DNA of 64,000 nt from Lysinibacillus sphaericus (GTDB lineage: Bacteria; Bacillota; Bacilli; Bacillales_A; Planococcaceae). Numbering within the stretch: position 1 is the stretch's first letter; every line of letters begins with the position of its first letter. The translations under genes were made by a program, and so were the position numbers. Shown here one piece after another: positions 9,514 to 17,727 of the stretch. The DNA lies in the NCBI RefSeq assembly GCF_002982115.1, contig NZ_CP019980.1, positions 2,488,001 to 2,552,000 of the forward strand. The letters are read 5' to 3'. The notes beneath the pieces were generated by a model. It did no database searches and was not told where the DNA came from. It saw only the letters and a list, made by a program, of their open reading frames with translations.

Positions 9514-9626
9514 ATTAATCTCCTTTCCAATGTTTCTATTGCTCTTCACCTGTTCTTCCAAAGAAGAGATGAAGAGAGACAGAATGACATTGTTTTTTCT
9601 GTCTCTCCAAGTAAAGGAAGGATCGT

Positions 9627-10856
9627 CTAATTCGAAATCGGTGGTGCCGTTTCCTCAGGACTAAGCTCACGAATTAGCACGGGCACTGGATAGTCAACAC
9701 CCTCTTGTTGTTCTAAACGAATCGAATACATCGACTGTAAGGCTTGATGATCTTCTTTTCGGAAAGTCATTGTGCCTTTTGGCGTTTCAAATGACATTCC
9801 TTCCATAATGCCAATTAGTTTCTTTCCTTCCGCATCCCCTTGCGATTTTTTCAACGCTTCTACAATCGAAATCGCGGCAGACATCCCACCAGGTGTAAAT
9901 AAATCTGGCACTTCATCAAAGCGTTTTTGGTGCTCCTCAACTAACCATTGATTCACATCATTTTGTGGCAACGTATGATAGTACACCGAGAACCCTTCCA
10001 TTCCTATTAGCGGATTCATAAACTTTAGGGCAATAATATCTGGCGCGCCTGTAGAAATTTTAATGCCTTTCTCTTGAATTTTAAGATCGGCAATTTGATT
10101 CCAAGGCGAGTTAGCCCCAGCCCACACAACAAATAAATAATCCGGCTTGGCATCAATCACTTTTTGCAAATTAGATGTAAAATCCGTTGCTGCTGGATCG
10201 GCATATTCTTCTAAAACAATGTCTGCACCTAGTTTTTCCGCCGCTGTTTTAAATGCTTTTACCCCATCCCAGCCGAATGAGTAATCAGGAGCAAATGTTG
10301 CAATTTTAACGCCCTTGTTAGCAATAGCAGCCGCTGCAGCATATGCATCTTGTGAGGAGTTTCGCCCTGTACGGAATATATAGTCATTAAATTCTGCACC
10401 AGTAATGCTATCAGCTACTGCTGGTTCAACGACCATAATTTTTTCGTATTCCTCGGCTAATGGCAGGACAGCGAGCGTATCACCAGAGCTAGATGAACCA
10501 ACTAAAAAATCGACTTTATCATCTTCTAGCAGTTTGGTAGCCTTTTGTACAGCTACTTCGGGTTTCGTTTCTGTATCTTCATAGACAATTTCTATTTTTT
10601 TACCGTTTACCTCCATGCTACCGTTTGTTGCATATTCGATACCTAAGTCAAACCCACGCTGTGTTTGCTTTCCGTATGATTCTAAAGCACCTGTCAATGA
10701 CGCCAGTACTCCGATTTTAATCGTGCCACCTTGTTCTCCTTCCGCTTCCTTGGAAGCAGAATTGTCAGTGGAGCTTTCTTTTGCTCCTTCCCCATTACAA
10801 GCTGCTATCAACAAAGTCAAAACGGCTAACAGTAACACTAACCAATACTTTTTCAT
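9627..10856 (-). CDS. Substrate-binding lipoprotein of the HAAT transporter
   Basis: A 409-residue type I periplasmic-binding-fold protein, tethered outside the membrane. Residues 1-20 form a lipoprotein signal with lipobox LIAAC (Cys20), followed by a Ser/Glu-rich linker and the LivJ-like domain starting IKIGVLASLTGALESYG. It captures the substrate for LivHM. ATG 10856 has AAAGGGG upstream; the frame opens earlier at 10904, but that extra part covers the cre operator. It is the first gene of the operon that runs to the CoA ligase. The domain resembles binders of amides and aromatic acids as well as amino acids, so the ligand is open. Confidence 0.88.
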   Translation of the reverse strand: MKKYWLVLLLAVLTLLIAACNGEGAKESSTDNSASKEAEGEQGGTIKIGVLASLTGALESYGKQTQRGFDLGIEYATNGSMEVNGKKIEIVYEDTETKPEVAVQKATKLLEDDKVDFLVGSSSSGDTLAVLPLAEEYEKIMVVEPAVADSITGAEFNDYIFRTGRNSSQDAYAAAAAIANKGVKIATFAPDYSFGWDGVKAFKTAAEKLGADIVLEEYADPAATDFTSNLQKVIDAKPDYLFVVWAGANSPWNQIADLKIQEKGIKISTGAPDIIALKFMNPLIGMEGFSVYYHTLPQNDVNQWLVEEHQKRFDEVPDLFTPGGMSAAISIVEALKKSQGDAEGKKLIGIMEGMSFETPKGTMTFRKEDHQALQSMYSIRLEQQEGVDYPVPVLIRELSPEETAPPISN

Positions 10857-10883
10857 CCCAAAACCCCTTTCATTGTGAACTAT

Positions 10884-10897
10884 AGAAAGCGCTTTCT
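10884..10897 (-). promoter_or_regulatory. cre site (CcpA operator)
   Basis: A perfect 14-bp palindrome, AGAAAGCGCTTTCT, matching the catabolite-responsive element of Bacillales. It lies a few bases downstream of the expected transcription start of the transporter operon, a position where CcpA usually represses. Confidence 0.8.
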
Positions 10898-10910
10898 TCG
10901 CCATGCATTT

Positions 10911-10946
10911 ACTATATAAAAGTCCAGTTACAAATCAGTTACAAAT
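10911..10946 (-). promoter_or_regulatory. Activator-type promoter: tandem 11-bp repeat plus -10 box
   Basis: The 11-mer ATTTGTAACTG occurs twice, head to tail with no gap (10936-10946 and 10925-10935, minus strand). Eight bases later comes TATAGT (10911-10916), a good -10. No TTGACA-like -35 is visible. The layout matches the SARP paradigm: direct repeats with 11-bp period ending 8 bp before the -10. The candidate activator is the BTAD-containing regulator encoded at 11951-15139. The -10 could also be read as TATATA two bases further upstream. Confidence 0.65.
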
Positions 10947-10974
10947 TTGGGATATTAATTTAAAGAAAATAAAA

Positions 10975-11003
10975 AATGAGTTTGGCTCATGACCAAACTC
11001 ATT
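10975..11003 (-). terminator. Terminator after the 276-residue hydrolase gene
   Basis: Perfect 11-bp arms (10975-10985 and 10993-11003) with a 7-base loop, followed on the minus strand by TTTTTTATTTT. It separates the upstream hydrolase gene from the liv operon, which therefore needs its own promoter. Confidence 0.85.
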
Positions 11004-11047
11004 CAAGTAATGTCTATACATTCCCCTCTTTTATACTAGTACTTGCG

Positions 11048-11878
11048 CTACAAGAAAAAAGAGCTATTCGTTTCTTCTACTCGATCTAACCATTCGCTAA
11101 CAAGCACATGAAAAAGATGAGATTGTTCTATTTGGAGATTATGCCCTGCTCTATCTAAGATGGAGAATGTTGCTCTTGGGAAAAATTTAAGCAAGTCAAG
11201 GGCATCTTGATAGCCGACGACCGAATCTTGCTTGCCTACTAAAAACAGACTCGGTTGTTGGAAAAGAATGTCCTTTAAAGCAAAGGAAAACCCATAGTTT
11301 TGCAGGATTTTTTCAAGAAAAGCCTCATCTGCCAGTTGACAGCCAACTAATACTTCATTCGTATATCGATGCCAGTTATATGCATCTAAGACCACTTGAT
11401 GGGTGCTGAAATCGTCTACTTCTTGTTTCGTCAATGTGGCTAAAAAAGGTTGATCAGTTGCAACAATCGTATGTGCTGGCACAATGCGGTCTTGTTTTTC
11501 GGGTACAATCATCGGACAAATAAGGGCAACACCTAAAATACGATCCTCAAGTTTCTGCATTATACCTCTTGTTAAGTACCCACCATAAGATTCACCCGCT
11601 ATAACAAAAGATTGACTCGGCAAAACTGTCTGGATAAACGCTACTACTGCTTCTAACATATCATCTGTATTATGGATGTGTTCATAATCTTTTGTTTTAC
11701 CCATACCTGGTAAATCAAGATAAATACGTTTCCATCCCTCTCGTTGCGTAAAAATCGGCTCCATACATCCCTTCATTAGTCGATGATCGGGAGTAAATCC
11801 GTGGAGCATAATAATAGGTTGTCCTACACCTATCTCTTCATAATAGATTGTTGCATTCGTTACTTGACAAAATGGCAT
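11048..11878 (-). CDS. Alpha/beta hydrolase
   Basis: A 276-residue alpha/beta hydrolase with the oxyanion region LHGFTPD, nucleophile elbow GESYGG (Ser97), an acid in LVGKQDSVVGY and the catalytic His in DRAGHNLQ. It resembles small serine esterases and C-C hydrolases; the substrate is unknown. ATG 11878 follows GGAGGAG. It lies between the large activator gene and the transporter operon and ends at its own terminator, so it probably belongs to the same pathway but may be transcribed separately. Confidence 0.8.
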   Translation of the reverse strand: MPFCQVTNATIYYEEIGVGQPIIMLHGFTPDHRLMKGCMEPIFTQREGWKRIYLDLPGMGKTKDYEHIHNTDDMLEAVVAFIQTVLPSQSFVIAGESYGGYLTRGIMQKLEDRILGVALICPMIVPEKQDRIVPAHTIVATDQPFLATLTKQEVDDFSTHQVVLDAYNWHRYTNEVLVGCQLADEAFLEKILQNYGFSFALKDILFQQPSLFLVGKQDSVVGYQDALDLLKFFPRATFSILDRAGHNLQIEQSHLFHVLVSEWLDRVEETNSSFFL

Positions 11879-11950
11879 TTGAGCTCCTCCAATAATTCGA
11901 CAGATATTACGAAATTATTTAAATAACATTTACAGCTTTACCTATTCTTG

Positions 11951-14900
11951 CTAGCTCATTATTAAATCATACACAGCCATTGTTGATTCCAACGGCGTTG
12001 TTTTGAGCTCTGTTTGTAATTGTTGTACACATCTTTCATACCATTTCAATGCCAGTGAGCGGTTATTCAATTGGTAATAACTATACATTAAAAGACGATA
12101 CCCTTCTTCCCAAAGTATATCTTCTTGAATTATTTTCTCTGCATAAAAAATGGCTTGTTTAAACTGATGTTGGCGCGTGGCATTTTGGGCTAATCGTTCA
12201 AGTACTTCAATATATAAAGTCTGTAATTTATCACGGTCTTGCGTCAACCAATCAATTTGCTTTTTTTCTGCATATAAAACATCTGTATAACTATCCGCAG
12301 CCAGTTGTAGCCACTCATCCGAAAAATGAGGGTCAAACTCCTCCATCCCTAACGTATAATAATAATAAAATCGTTCGACATCTATATGCAAAAACTGAAT
12401 ATGCTGTAGCTGATACATATTGTTTTTGCGATGAATAAAAAAGCTATCCTGACGGGCATTTCGCCTTGGTTCTAGCACTTTTAACAAAGTATTTAAAACA
12501 ACTTTAAAATCGCGATCTACTGTCTCCACAGAACGTTCTGGCCATAACGCATGCGCAATTTCCTCTTTAGGCATATACCGTTGGCGATGACAATACAAAT
12601 AAACAAAGAGCTCCTTCGATTTTTCGCGTTGCCATTCTTTATCTCCCAGTTTCTTATGATTTCTGATTAAATTTAAACTACCAAATAAATTCACTTGTAT
12701 GTCATCTGTAGGGTACACGATATTGCCTTCCATTTGAAAATCATTTCGCAATGTTTGAATTTCAGCATTGTCTAGCCCACAGTGTTCACTATACTGCAAA
12801 AGCTCATAAAAAATCATTAAATTTGCTGGGCCAAGAATCGATTTCCTTTGAAAAAAATAATGATAGCCATTAGCAATACAAGTACTAGCAAAGTGCTGAA
12901 AACATTGACAAAATAGATGGGCGTTTTTCTCTTGCAAGGCAATAACAGATTGATAGAAAAAAACATGCATCTCCCCATATTGATCGCCACAATCAAGAAA
13001 TAGCTTATGTGCCTTTACTAATATTTGTTTGGCTTCCTGCCACTCCTGACATGAAATCATCACCTTCACTTCAGCAAGTAAAATAAGGGCTGTCATCCAA
13101 GCATCTTGTACTTGCTCCGTTTCCTGCAATCCTAAAGCTAAATATTTTCTGGCAGCAACGTTATCCCCTTGTGCATGTTTGGCAATGGCAAGTCCCATAT
13201 AGGGTTCCGCCTTTACACGCGAAATATTAATGGTATTCATTAACGTAATCGCCTTCTCATAGGCTTCACAAGCTCCAGCATAATTCGGAAAATCTAATAA
13301 TAGCAAGGCATGTGCTTTTCGATTGTAGCCTACTGCTTCAATAAAAATAGACTTTTCTCGCACCCCTCTTCGAATGCCATGCTGAGCGGTATACCACGCT
13401 TCTTTGCCTTGACCTAATAGGGAGAAAACAAAGGATGCTAAAAGTTCACTTTCCCTATGTGTAGCTACTAATTGCGGAGGCATTTCCAATCTTTCAATCA
13501 AAAGATTCTTTGCTTCCACTAGTTGACCCGTGCGTAATAAAATACGTACATCTACATTTGCCCTATGCAACACAGCTTCATTTAACTTGACTTCATCTAT
13601 AAATTGTTGTGCCTTTTTTGCCTTTCCTAAATTCACTAGATTCTCTGCATACTGACGTTGCAATTCTAAAAGTGCTTCCTCACTTAACGCAGCTTCCGGA
13701 GCCAATTGTAAGGCACGCTTTAAATAGGGTTCTGCTAATGCAGGTTGGATTGTATCAAGATAAATGTGCGCTAATCCAGCCTGTGCCTTTGTCATATAGA
13801 GCACATCATGATTGCTTTTAGCGATTCTTTCAGCCATTTCGTACGCATATTTAGCCTTTTCATAATAGGCTCGATATCGATGGCATTCTCCTTCAAAAAA
13901 ATAGAGACGATAAAATTGCACTTTTTCCGCCGCCGAAAAACGATGAATTTTCTCTAATAGCCACTCAAACTGACCAGCTTTTACTAGATTTTCCGCATAA
14001 TCTTGCAATAGTGTGCCACTAAAGTTGGAATCATTTGTTTTAAATGCATGATGTAAAATAGCATGCACATCGTTTTCTTGAACGTAAAACAAGGCAGCTT
14101 TTTCATGCAATTGAACAAATTGTTGCGGATTTTGCTGCCATTTTAATTCTAAAAATCGACGAAATAAAGCATGAAAACGGTAAAAGCCATTTTCAGCCAT
14201 TGGTTGAATAAATAAATGTTTTTGCAACAACTGTTTGAATGTCTCAGCGGTTTCACTCTGATAAAACTGCGCAATTAACGCTTCGGAGAAAGTAGGAAAT
14301 ATCGCTAATTGAAGTAATGTCTTTTGCTCAAATTTAGGCATCTTGAAGAAAACTTCCTCCGATAAGTAAGTAAACAAGTCGTTTGAATGGATTGTTAACC
14401 AGTAATCTAGCGCTTCATAATTCCATTGTTCAGCTAGTAATGTGATGGAGATTGCCCAGCCTTCTGTAATGTCCAATACTTTTAGTATTTCATCTTGTGA
14501 CAAGTGTGTGGCTACATAGTCTTCAAAAAACACAGCAATTTCTTCAGCAGAAAATGCTAAATCCGTTTCTGTTATAAAATGAGCTTTCATCTGCATTTTT
14601 AATTTTCGAATGATATCCCATTTCGGTAGTGTTCTAGAGGCGATTATAAAATGAATATGAGGTGGCGAAAATTCAATAATTTTTTCCATAACATAGTTTA
14701 TATGAAATTCATGGTCGACTAAATGATAGTCGTCAATTACTAGTAAAAAGGAGTGTTCAATCTCACATAAACTATTGACAAATATCTTATACCAACGATT
14801 CAATTCTTCAATTTTAGGAAAACGTGATACCTGATTCCAATTGTCAAAATGTACACCAAAGTGCGGTATCACTCGTTGAATACTATAAAGTAAATGTCTT

Positions 14901-15139
14901 AGAAAGGGTAATATATTATCATCCTCTTCGGAAACACTATACCAAGAAAACGGGCTCGATTCCGCATGTAAAAACTGTGCTAAAATTGTGGTCTTTCCGT
15001 AACCAGCACCACTATGAATAAAAGTACAGGTGTGTTCAAGACCTTTTTTTAGTTTTTTCATCAATACAGCCCGACGAATACAATGATTGGATGGAATTGG
15101 TGGAATACATTTCGATTGAATAATAATATCTGCTGTCAT
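11951..15139 (-). CDS. Large STAND-type activator: MalT-like NTPase, TPRs, winged helix and BTAD domain
   Basis: A 1062-residue regulator. The N-terminal NTPase has Walker A GAGYGKTT and Walker B LLVIDDYH, as in MalT. The middle (about residues 380-800) is helical and TPR-like. The last 230 residues hold an OmpR-type winged helix (EIAHALWPERSVETVDRDF) followed by a bacterial transcriptional activation domain, the DNA-binding pair found in SARP activators. This type usually senses a small inducer and activates a nearby operon. ATG 15139 has GGGGAGG upstream; earlier codons lack a site. The probable target is the direct-repeat promoter at 10911-10946. Confidence 0.85.
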   Translation of the reverse strand: MTADIIIQSKCIPPIPSNHCIRRAVLMKKLKKGLEHTCTFIHSGAGYGKTTILAQFLHAESSPFSWYSVSEEDDNILPFLRHLLYSIQRVIPHFGVHFDNWNQVSRFPKIEELNRWYKIFVNSLCEIEHSFLLVIDDYHLVDHEFHINYVMEKIIEFSPPHIHFIIASRTLPKWDIIRKLKMQMKAHFITETDLAFSAEEIAVFFEDYVATHLSQDEILKVLDITEGWAISITLLAEQWNYEALDYWLTIHSNDLFTYLSEEVFFKMPKFEQKTLLQLAIFPTFSEALIAQFYQSETAETFKQLLQKHLFIQPMAENGFYRFHALFRRFLELKWQQNPQQFVQLHEKAALFYVQENDVHAILHHAFKTNDSNFSGTLLQDYAENLVKAGQFEWLLEKIHRFSAAEKVQFYRLYFFEGECHRYRAYYEKAKYAYEMAERIAKSNHDVLYMTKAQAGLAHIYLDTIQPALAEPYLKRALQLAPEAALSEEALLELQRQYAENLVNLGKAKKAQQFIDEVKLNEAVLHRANVDVRILLRTGQLVEAKNLLIERLEMPPQLVATHRESELLASFVFSLLGQGKEAWYTAQHGIRRGVREKSIFIEAVGYNRKAHALLLLDFPNYAGACEAYEKAITLMNTINISRVKAEPYMGLAIAKHAQGDNVAARKYLALGLQETEQVQDAWMTALILLAEVKVMISCQEWQEAKQILVKAHKLFLDCGDQYGEMHVFFYQSVIALQEKNAHLFCQCFQHFASTCIANGYHYFFQRKSILGPANLMIFYELLQYSEHCGLDNAEIQTLRNDFQMEGNIVYPTDDIQVNLFGSLNLIRNHKKLGDKEWQREKSKELFVYLYCHRQRYMPKEEIAHALWPERSVETVDRDFKVVLNTLLKVLEPRRNARQDSFFIHRKNNMYQLQHIQFLHIDVERFYYYYTLGMEEFDPHFSDEWLQLAADSYTDVLYAEKKQIDWLTQDRDKLQTLYIEVLERLAQNATRQHQFKQAIFYAEKIIQEDILWEEGYRLLMYSYYQLNNRSLALKWYERCVQQLQTELKTTPLESTMAVYDLIMS

Positions 15140-15321
15140 TTTTACACTAACCTCCCCATAAGAACGGTAAGACGGGTTGTGGAATAGACTACATTCCATT
15201 CTTTTTGAATAGTTAAATTATTGACAGTTTACCATATACTATATGTAGTTTTACATATTTCCAGTAAATATTGCGACAAGCTATTATTTTATGTAGAAAA
15301 TAAAAGATAGAGAAATAAAAT

Positions 15322-15354
15322 AATCCCGATTATCATGGCTAGATAATCGGGATT
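15322..15354 (-). terminator. Terminator of ddh
   Basis: Perfect 13-bp arms (15322-15334 and 15342-15354) around a 7-base loop, followed on the minus strand by TATTTTATTTC. It sits 13 bases after the ddh stop. Confidence 0.88.
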
Positions 15355-15366
15355 GGGGCTTTATTT

Positions 15367-16347
15367 TTATAATAGTTCCTTACGTAATTGTGCAGCTGAT
15401 TTTGGAGATAACAGACCGAACGGAATATCGAATACTGTTTTTGCACCTTTTTCACCCGCTTGACTTAAGCGGTGTGCTGCACGTGCATAAGCCACAAGGA
15501 CACTTGACGTGAAGTTTGGATTACTTTCAAGTTTTAACGAGAATTCTAAAATTTGTTTATCATTAGCGCCGCTTTCACCACTACGAATAACGAAGCCACC
15601 ATGTGGCATGCCTGTATGGTTGGCATTAAACTCATCTTCAGAGATAAAGTTTACAGTTGTGTTATACTCATCGAAATAGTTCGGCATTGTTACAATTTCT
15701 TGCTCTACTTTTGCCGCATCTGCACCTTCTTCAAGCACTACCCAGCATTCACGTGCATGCTTTTCACGTGTAGTAAGCTCTGGATTCTCACCATTACGAA
15801 CACGTTCAACAGCATCTTTGATAGGTAATGTATACTGTACAGCATTTTTAACCCCTTCAATACGACGAACTGCATCCGAGTGACCTTGACTTAAGCCATC
15901 ACCCCAGAATGTATACGTTGTACCTACAGGTAATACTGCCTCGCCTAAAACACGATTTAAAGAAAATAGACCTGGATCCCAACCTACAGAGATAACAGAT
16001 ACTTTACCAGATTTTTGAGCAGCAGCGTCAACCGCATCGAAAAACTCTGGAATTTTCGCATGAGTATCAAAACTATCAATTGTATTAAACCATTGCGCAA
16101 AGTGTGGACCTTGCTCAGGTAAATCTGTTGCAGAGCCACCACATAAAATCATTACATCAATGTCATCTTGAAATTTTTCAGCATCATCTACTAAATATAC
16201 GCTCGCGTTACTTGCAACGCTCACTGTTGAAGGATCGCGACGAGTGAATACCGCTACTAATTCCATATCTGGATTTTGTGAAATAGCGAATTCAACACCG
16301 CGCCCTAAATTTCCATAACCGACAATACCTACTCGAATTGCACTCAT
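15367..16347 (-). CDS. ddh: meso-Diaminopimelate D-dehydrogenase
   Basis: A 326-residue NADP-dependent enzyme that makes meso-diaminopimelate in one step from tetrahydrodipicolinate and ammonia, for cell wall and lysine synthesis in the cytoplasm. The N-terminal Rossmann motif is GIVGYGNLGRG, and the substrate-binding segments around WDPGLFSLNR and TFWGDGLSQGHSDA are typical. Length equals the family norm. ATG 16347 has GAGGAGG upstream. It stands alone with its own terminator. The enzyme is known from Bacillus (Lysinibacillus) sphaericus, which fits the taxonomic reading. Confidence 0.95.
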   Translation of the reverse strand: MSAIRVGIVGYGNLGRGVEFAISQNPDMELVAVFTRRDPSTVSVASNASVYLVDDAEKFQDDIDVMILCGGSATDLPEQGPHFAQWFNTIDSFDTHAKIPEFFDAVDAAAQKSGKVSVISVGWDPGLFSLNRVLGEAVLPVGTTYTFWGDGLSQGHSDAVRRIEGVKNAVQYTLPIKDAVERVRNGENPELTTREKHARECWVVLEEGADAAKVEQEIVTMPNYFDEYNTTVNFISEDEFNANHTGMPHGGFVIRSGESGANDKQILEFSLKLESNPNFTSSVLVAYARAAHRLSQAGEKGAKTVFDIPFGLLSPKSAAQLRKELL

Positions 16348-16361
16348 TAAAATTCCTCCTC

Positions 16362-16391
16362 ACGTTAACGTAACAATGTGAAACCTTTCAC
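16362..16391. promoter_or_regulatory. Two palindromes in the ddh leader
   Basis: ACGTTAACGT (16362-16371) and GTGAAACCTTTCAC (16378-16391) are both perfect inverted repeats, immediately upstream of the ddh ribosome binding site. They look like an operator for an unknown regulator. Confidence 0.4.
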
Positions 16392-16577
16392 GTTAATTCT
16401 ACTTACAATAATACTGTGAGTTAGAAAAATTCACAATAGTTTGAGTACGTGTTTTTCTTTAGAAATTATACAAGTTTTCTATGATTTCTATACACATATG
16501 GCATGAATGCGGTTACAAATTACTAAAAAACAAGGAGAACTTTTAAGTTTTCGTAAAAGCCATGTAAATCAAGACTT

Positions 16578-16606
16578 TTTACTCGCTAGGTCTTGTACAA
16601 TATAAG
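16578..16606 (+). promoter_or_regulatory. Candidate SigA promoter for the 113-residue ORF
   Basis: TTTACT (16578-16583) and TATAAG (16601-16606) are separated by 17 bases, 24 bases upstream of the next ATG. Confidence 0.4.
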
Positions 16607-16629
16607 TAACGACGAAGGGGGCATGATGA

Positions 16630-16971
16630 ATGAAAGGTTATGGTTTCTCACCTAGTACAACGAAGGTTTTTCTAAAAAACGATAAAAAAGCCAAACAGCA
16701 ATCGAACTCGGTATTCGTTAGACAATTGAGAATTCCCATTGCAACAAACAAAAAATCTACAGCAAAAAACCTCATGAATCACCAAACGGCACTAAAGGTA
16801 GCTTATTTTGTGAATATGCCTTTAGCACCGATAAATGACCTTCCTAACAGTATCATAAAAAATGGTTGCAAAGTCCGTAACTGCTACCATAGTGAAAAGC
16901 AAATAGCCCGCTGGCTCGTTAAAAAAAGTGAGTACAACAGAGCAAGACACAAACTCCACCGTTATTATTGA
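16630..16971 (+). CDS. Hypothetical basic protein
   Basis: A 113-residue, Lys/Asn/Gln-rich and strongly basic protein with no membrane segment and two closely spaced Cys (GCKVRNCYH). I recognise no family. Support comes from an AAGGGGG ribosome binding site 8 bases before the ATG and a plausible promoter. It converges on the YeiL-like gene and overlaps its end by 7 bases. Confidence 0.5.
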   Translation: MKGYGFSPSTTKVFLKNDKKAKQQSNSVFVRQLRIPIATNKKSTAKNLMNHQTALKVAYFVNMPLAPINDLPNSIIKNGCKVRNCYHSEKQIARWLVKKSEYNRARHKLHRYY

Positions 16972-17630
16972 ATTTCTTGCGCTAATTGCATCAGACGTTG
17001 CTCATCCATAATATGATAGCCGTTCTTTTTCTTTTCTAAAATGTTAGCTTCGCAAAATTGAGCAAGAACATATAGTAAATGCCGGTAAGAGACCCCCAAG
17101 TATTCACAAATCTCTGTATGTTTTTCTTTATAAATGCCTTTGTCAGATGAAAGCTGGATAAAGGCAGCTAACCGATTTTCCAGTGGATAAGCCTGATTTT
17201 GCGTATACTTAGATGTCATTTTGGAAGCTTTTTCCCCTAAAAAGACACATAATCGACGTAAAAACGGCGCATCTGCTAATAACATGTCTTTGCATCCCTG
17301 CGTCGCAATGGATAAACAGATTGTCTCTGTCACCGTTTGAATCCCCTTTGTATACCTCGCCTCATTCAACAATTCAATTTCTCCCATAAAACATGGCGCT
17401 TCTATATATTCAATCAGTGATACCTTTCCATTTTTATGTGTCATATACAACTTTGCTTTGCCTTCCATCATATAGTACAGCGTATCTGGAAAAGACCCTT
17501 CTTTAAAAATCCATTCCCCTTTCTCAAATTTACATATTTCTATATAAGGATGAATATTAAACGAAAAAAAATCTTCAATTTGAAAATTTTCTATATAGTA
17601 AGAACGTTCTTCCCCTGTAAGTTTTTGCAT
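16965..17630 (-). CDS. yeiL: Crp/Fnr-family regulator, YeiL-like
   Basis: A 221-residue regulator with an N-terminal cyclic-nucleotide-binding fold and a C-terminal helix-turn-helix (HTEICEYLGVSYRHLLYVLAQF). The latter, and the segments APCFMGEIELL and PLENRLAAFI, closely match E. coli YeiL. ATG 17630 follows AGGAG; the frame upstream to 17651 has no site. It is divergent from an MFS transporter gene, with a Crp-type palindrome between them. The inducer is not known. E. coli YeiL has been linked to stationary-phase nitrogen starvation. Confidence 0.85.
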   Translation of the reverse strand: MQKLTGEERSYYIENFQIEDFFSFNIHPYIEICKFEKGEWIFKEGSFPDTLYYMMEGKAKLYMTHKNGKVSLIEYIEAPCFMGEIELLNEARYTKGIQTVTETICLSIATQGCKDMLLADAPFLRRLCVFLGEKASKMTSKYTQNQAYPLENRLAAFIQLSSDKGIYKEKHTEICEYLGVSYRHLLYVLAQFCEANILEKKKNGYHIMDEQRLMQLAQEIQ

Positions 17631-17653
17631 TTTTAATGGACTCCTGTTCAAAA

Positions 17654-17669
17654 TATGAGATATCTCACA
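17654..17669. promoter_or_regulatory. Crp/Fnr-type operator between yeiL and the MFS gene
   Basis: The minus strand reads TGTGA-N6-TCATA, built around the perfect 12-bp palindrome TGAGATATCTCA (17656-17667). It matches the half-site and spacing used by Crp-family proteins and lies in the divergent intergenic region, so the YeiL-like protein is the obvious binder. Confidence 0.65.
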
Positions 17670-17727
17670 TTATTGTAGCGAGGAACGTGCTATTATTCAA
17701 CTTAGTTAAATGGAGGTACCAAATTTT

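Noticed and set aside
15200-15300. TTGACA at about 15221 as a plus-strand promoter
   Set aside because: No -10 at proper spacing and no plus-strand gene follows.
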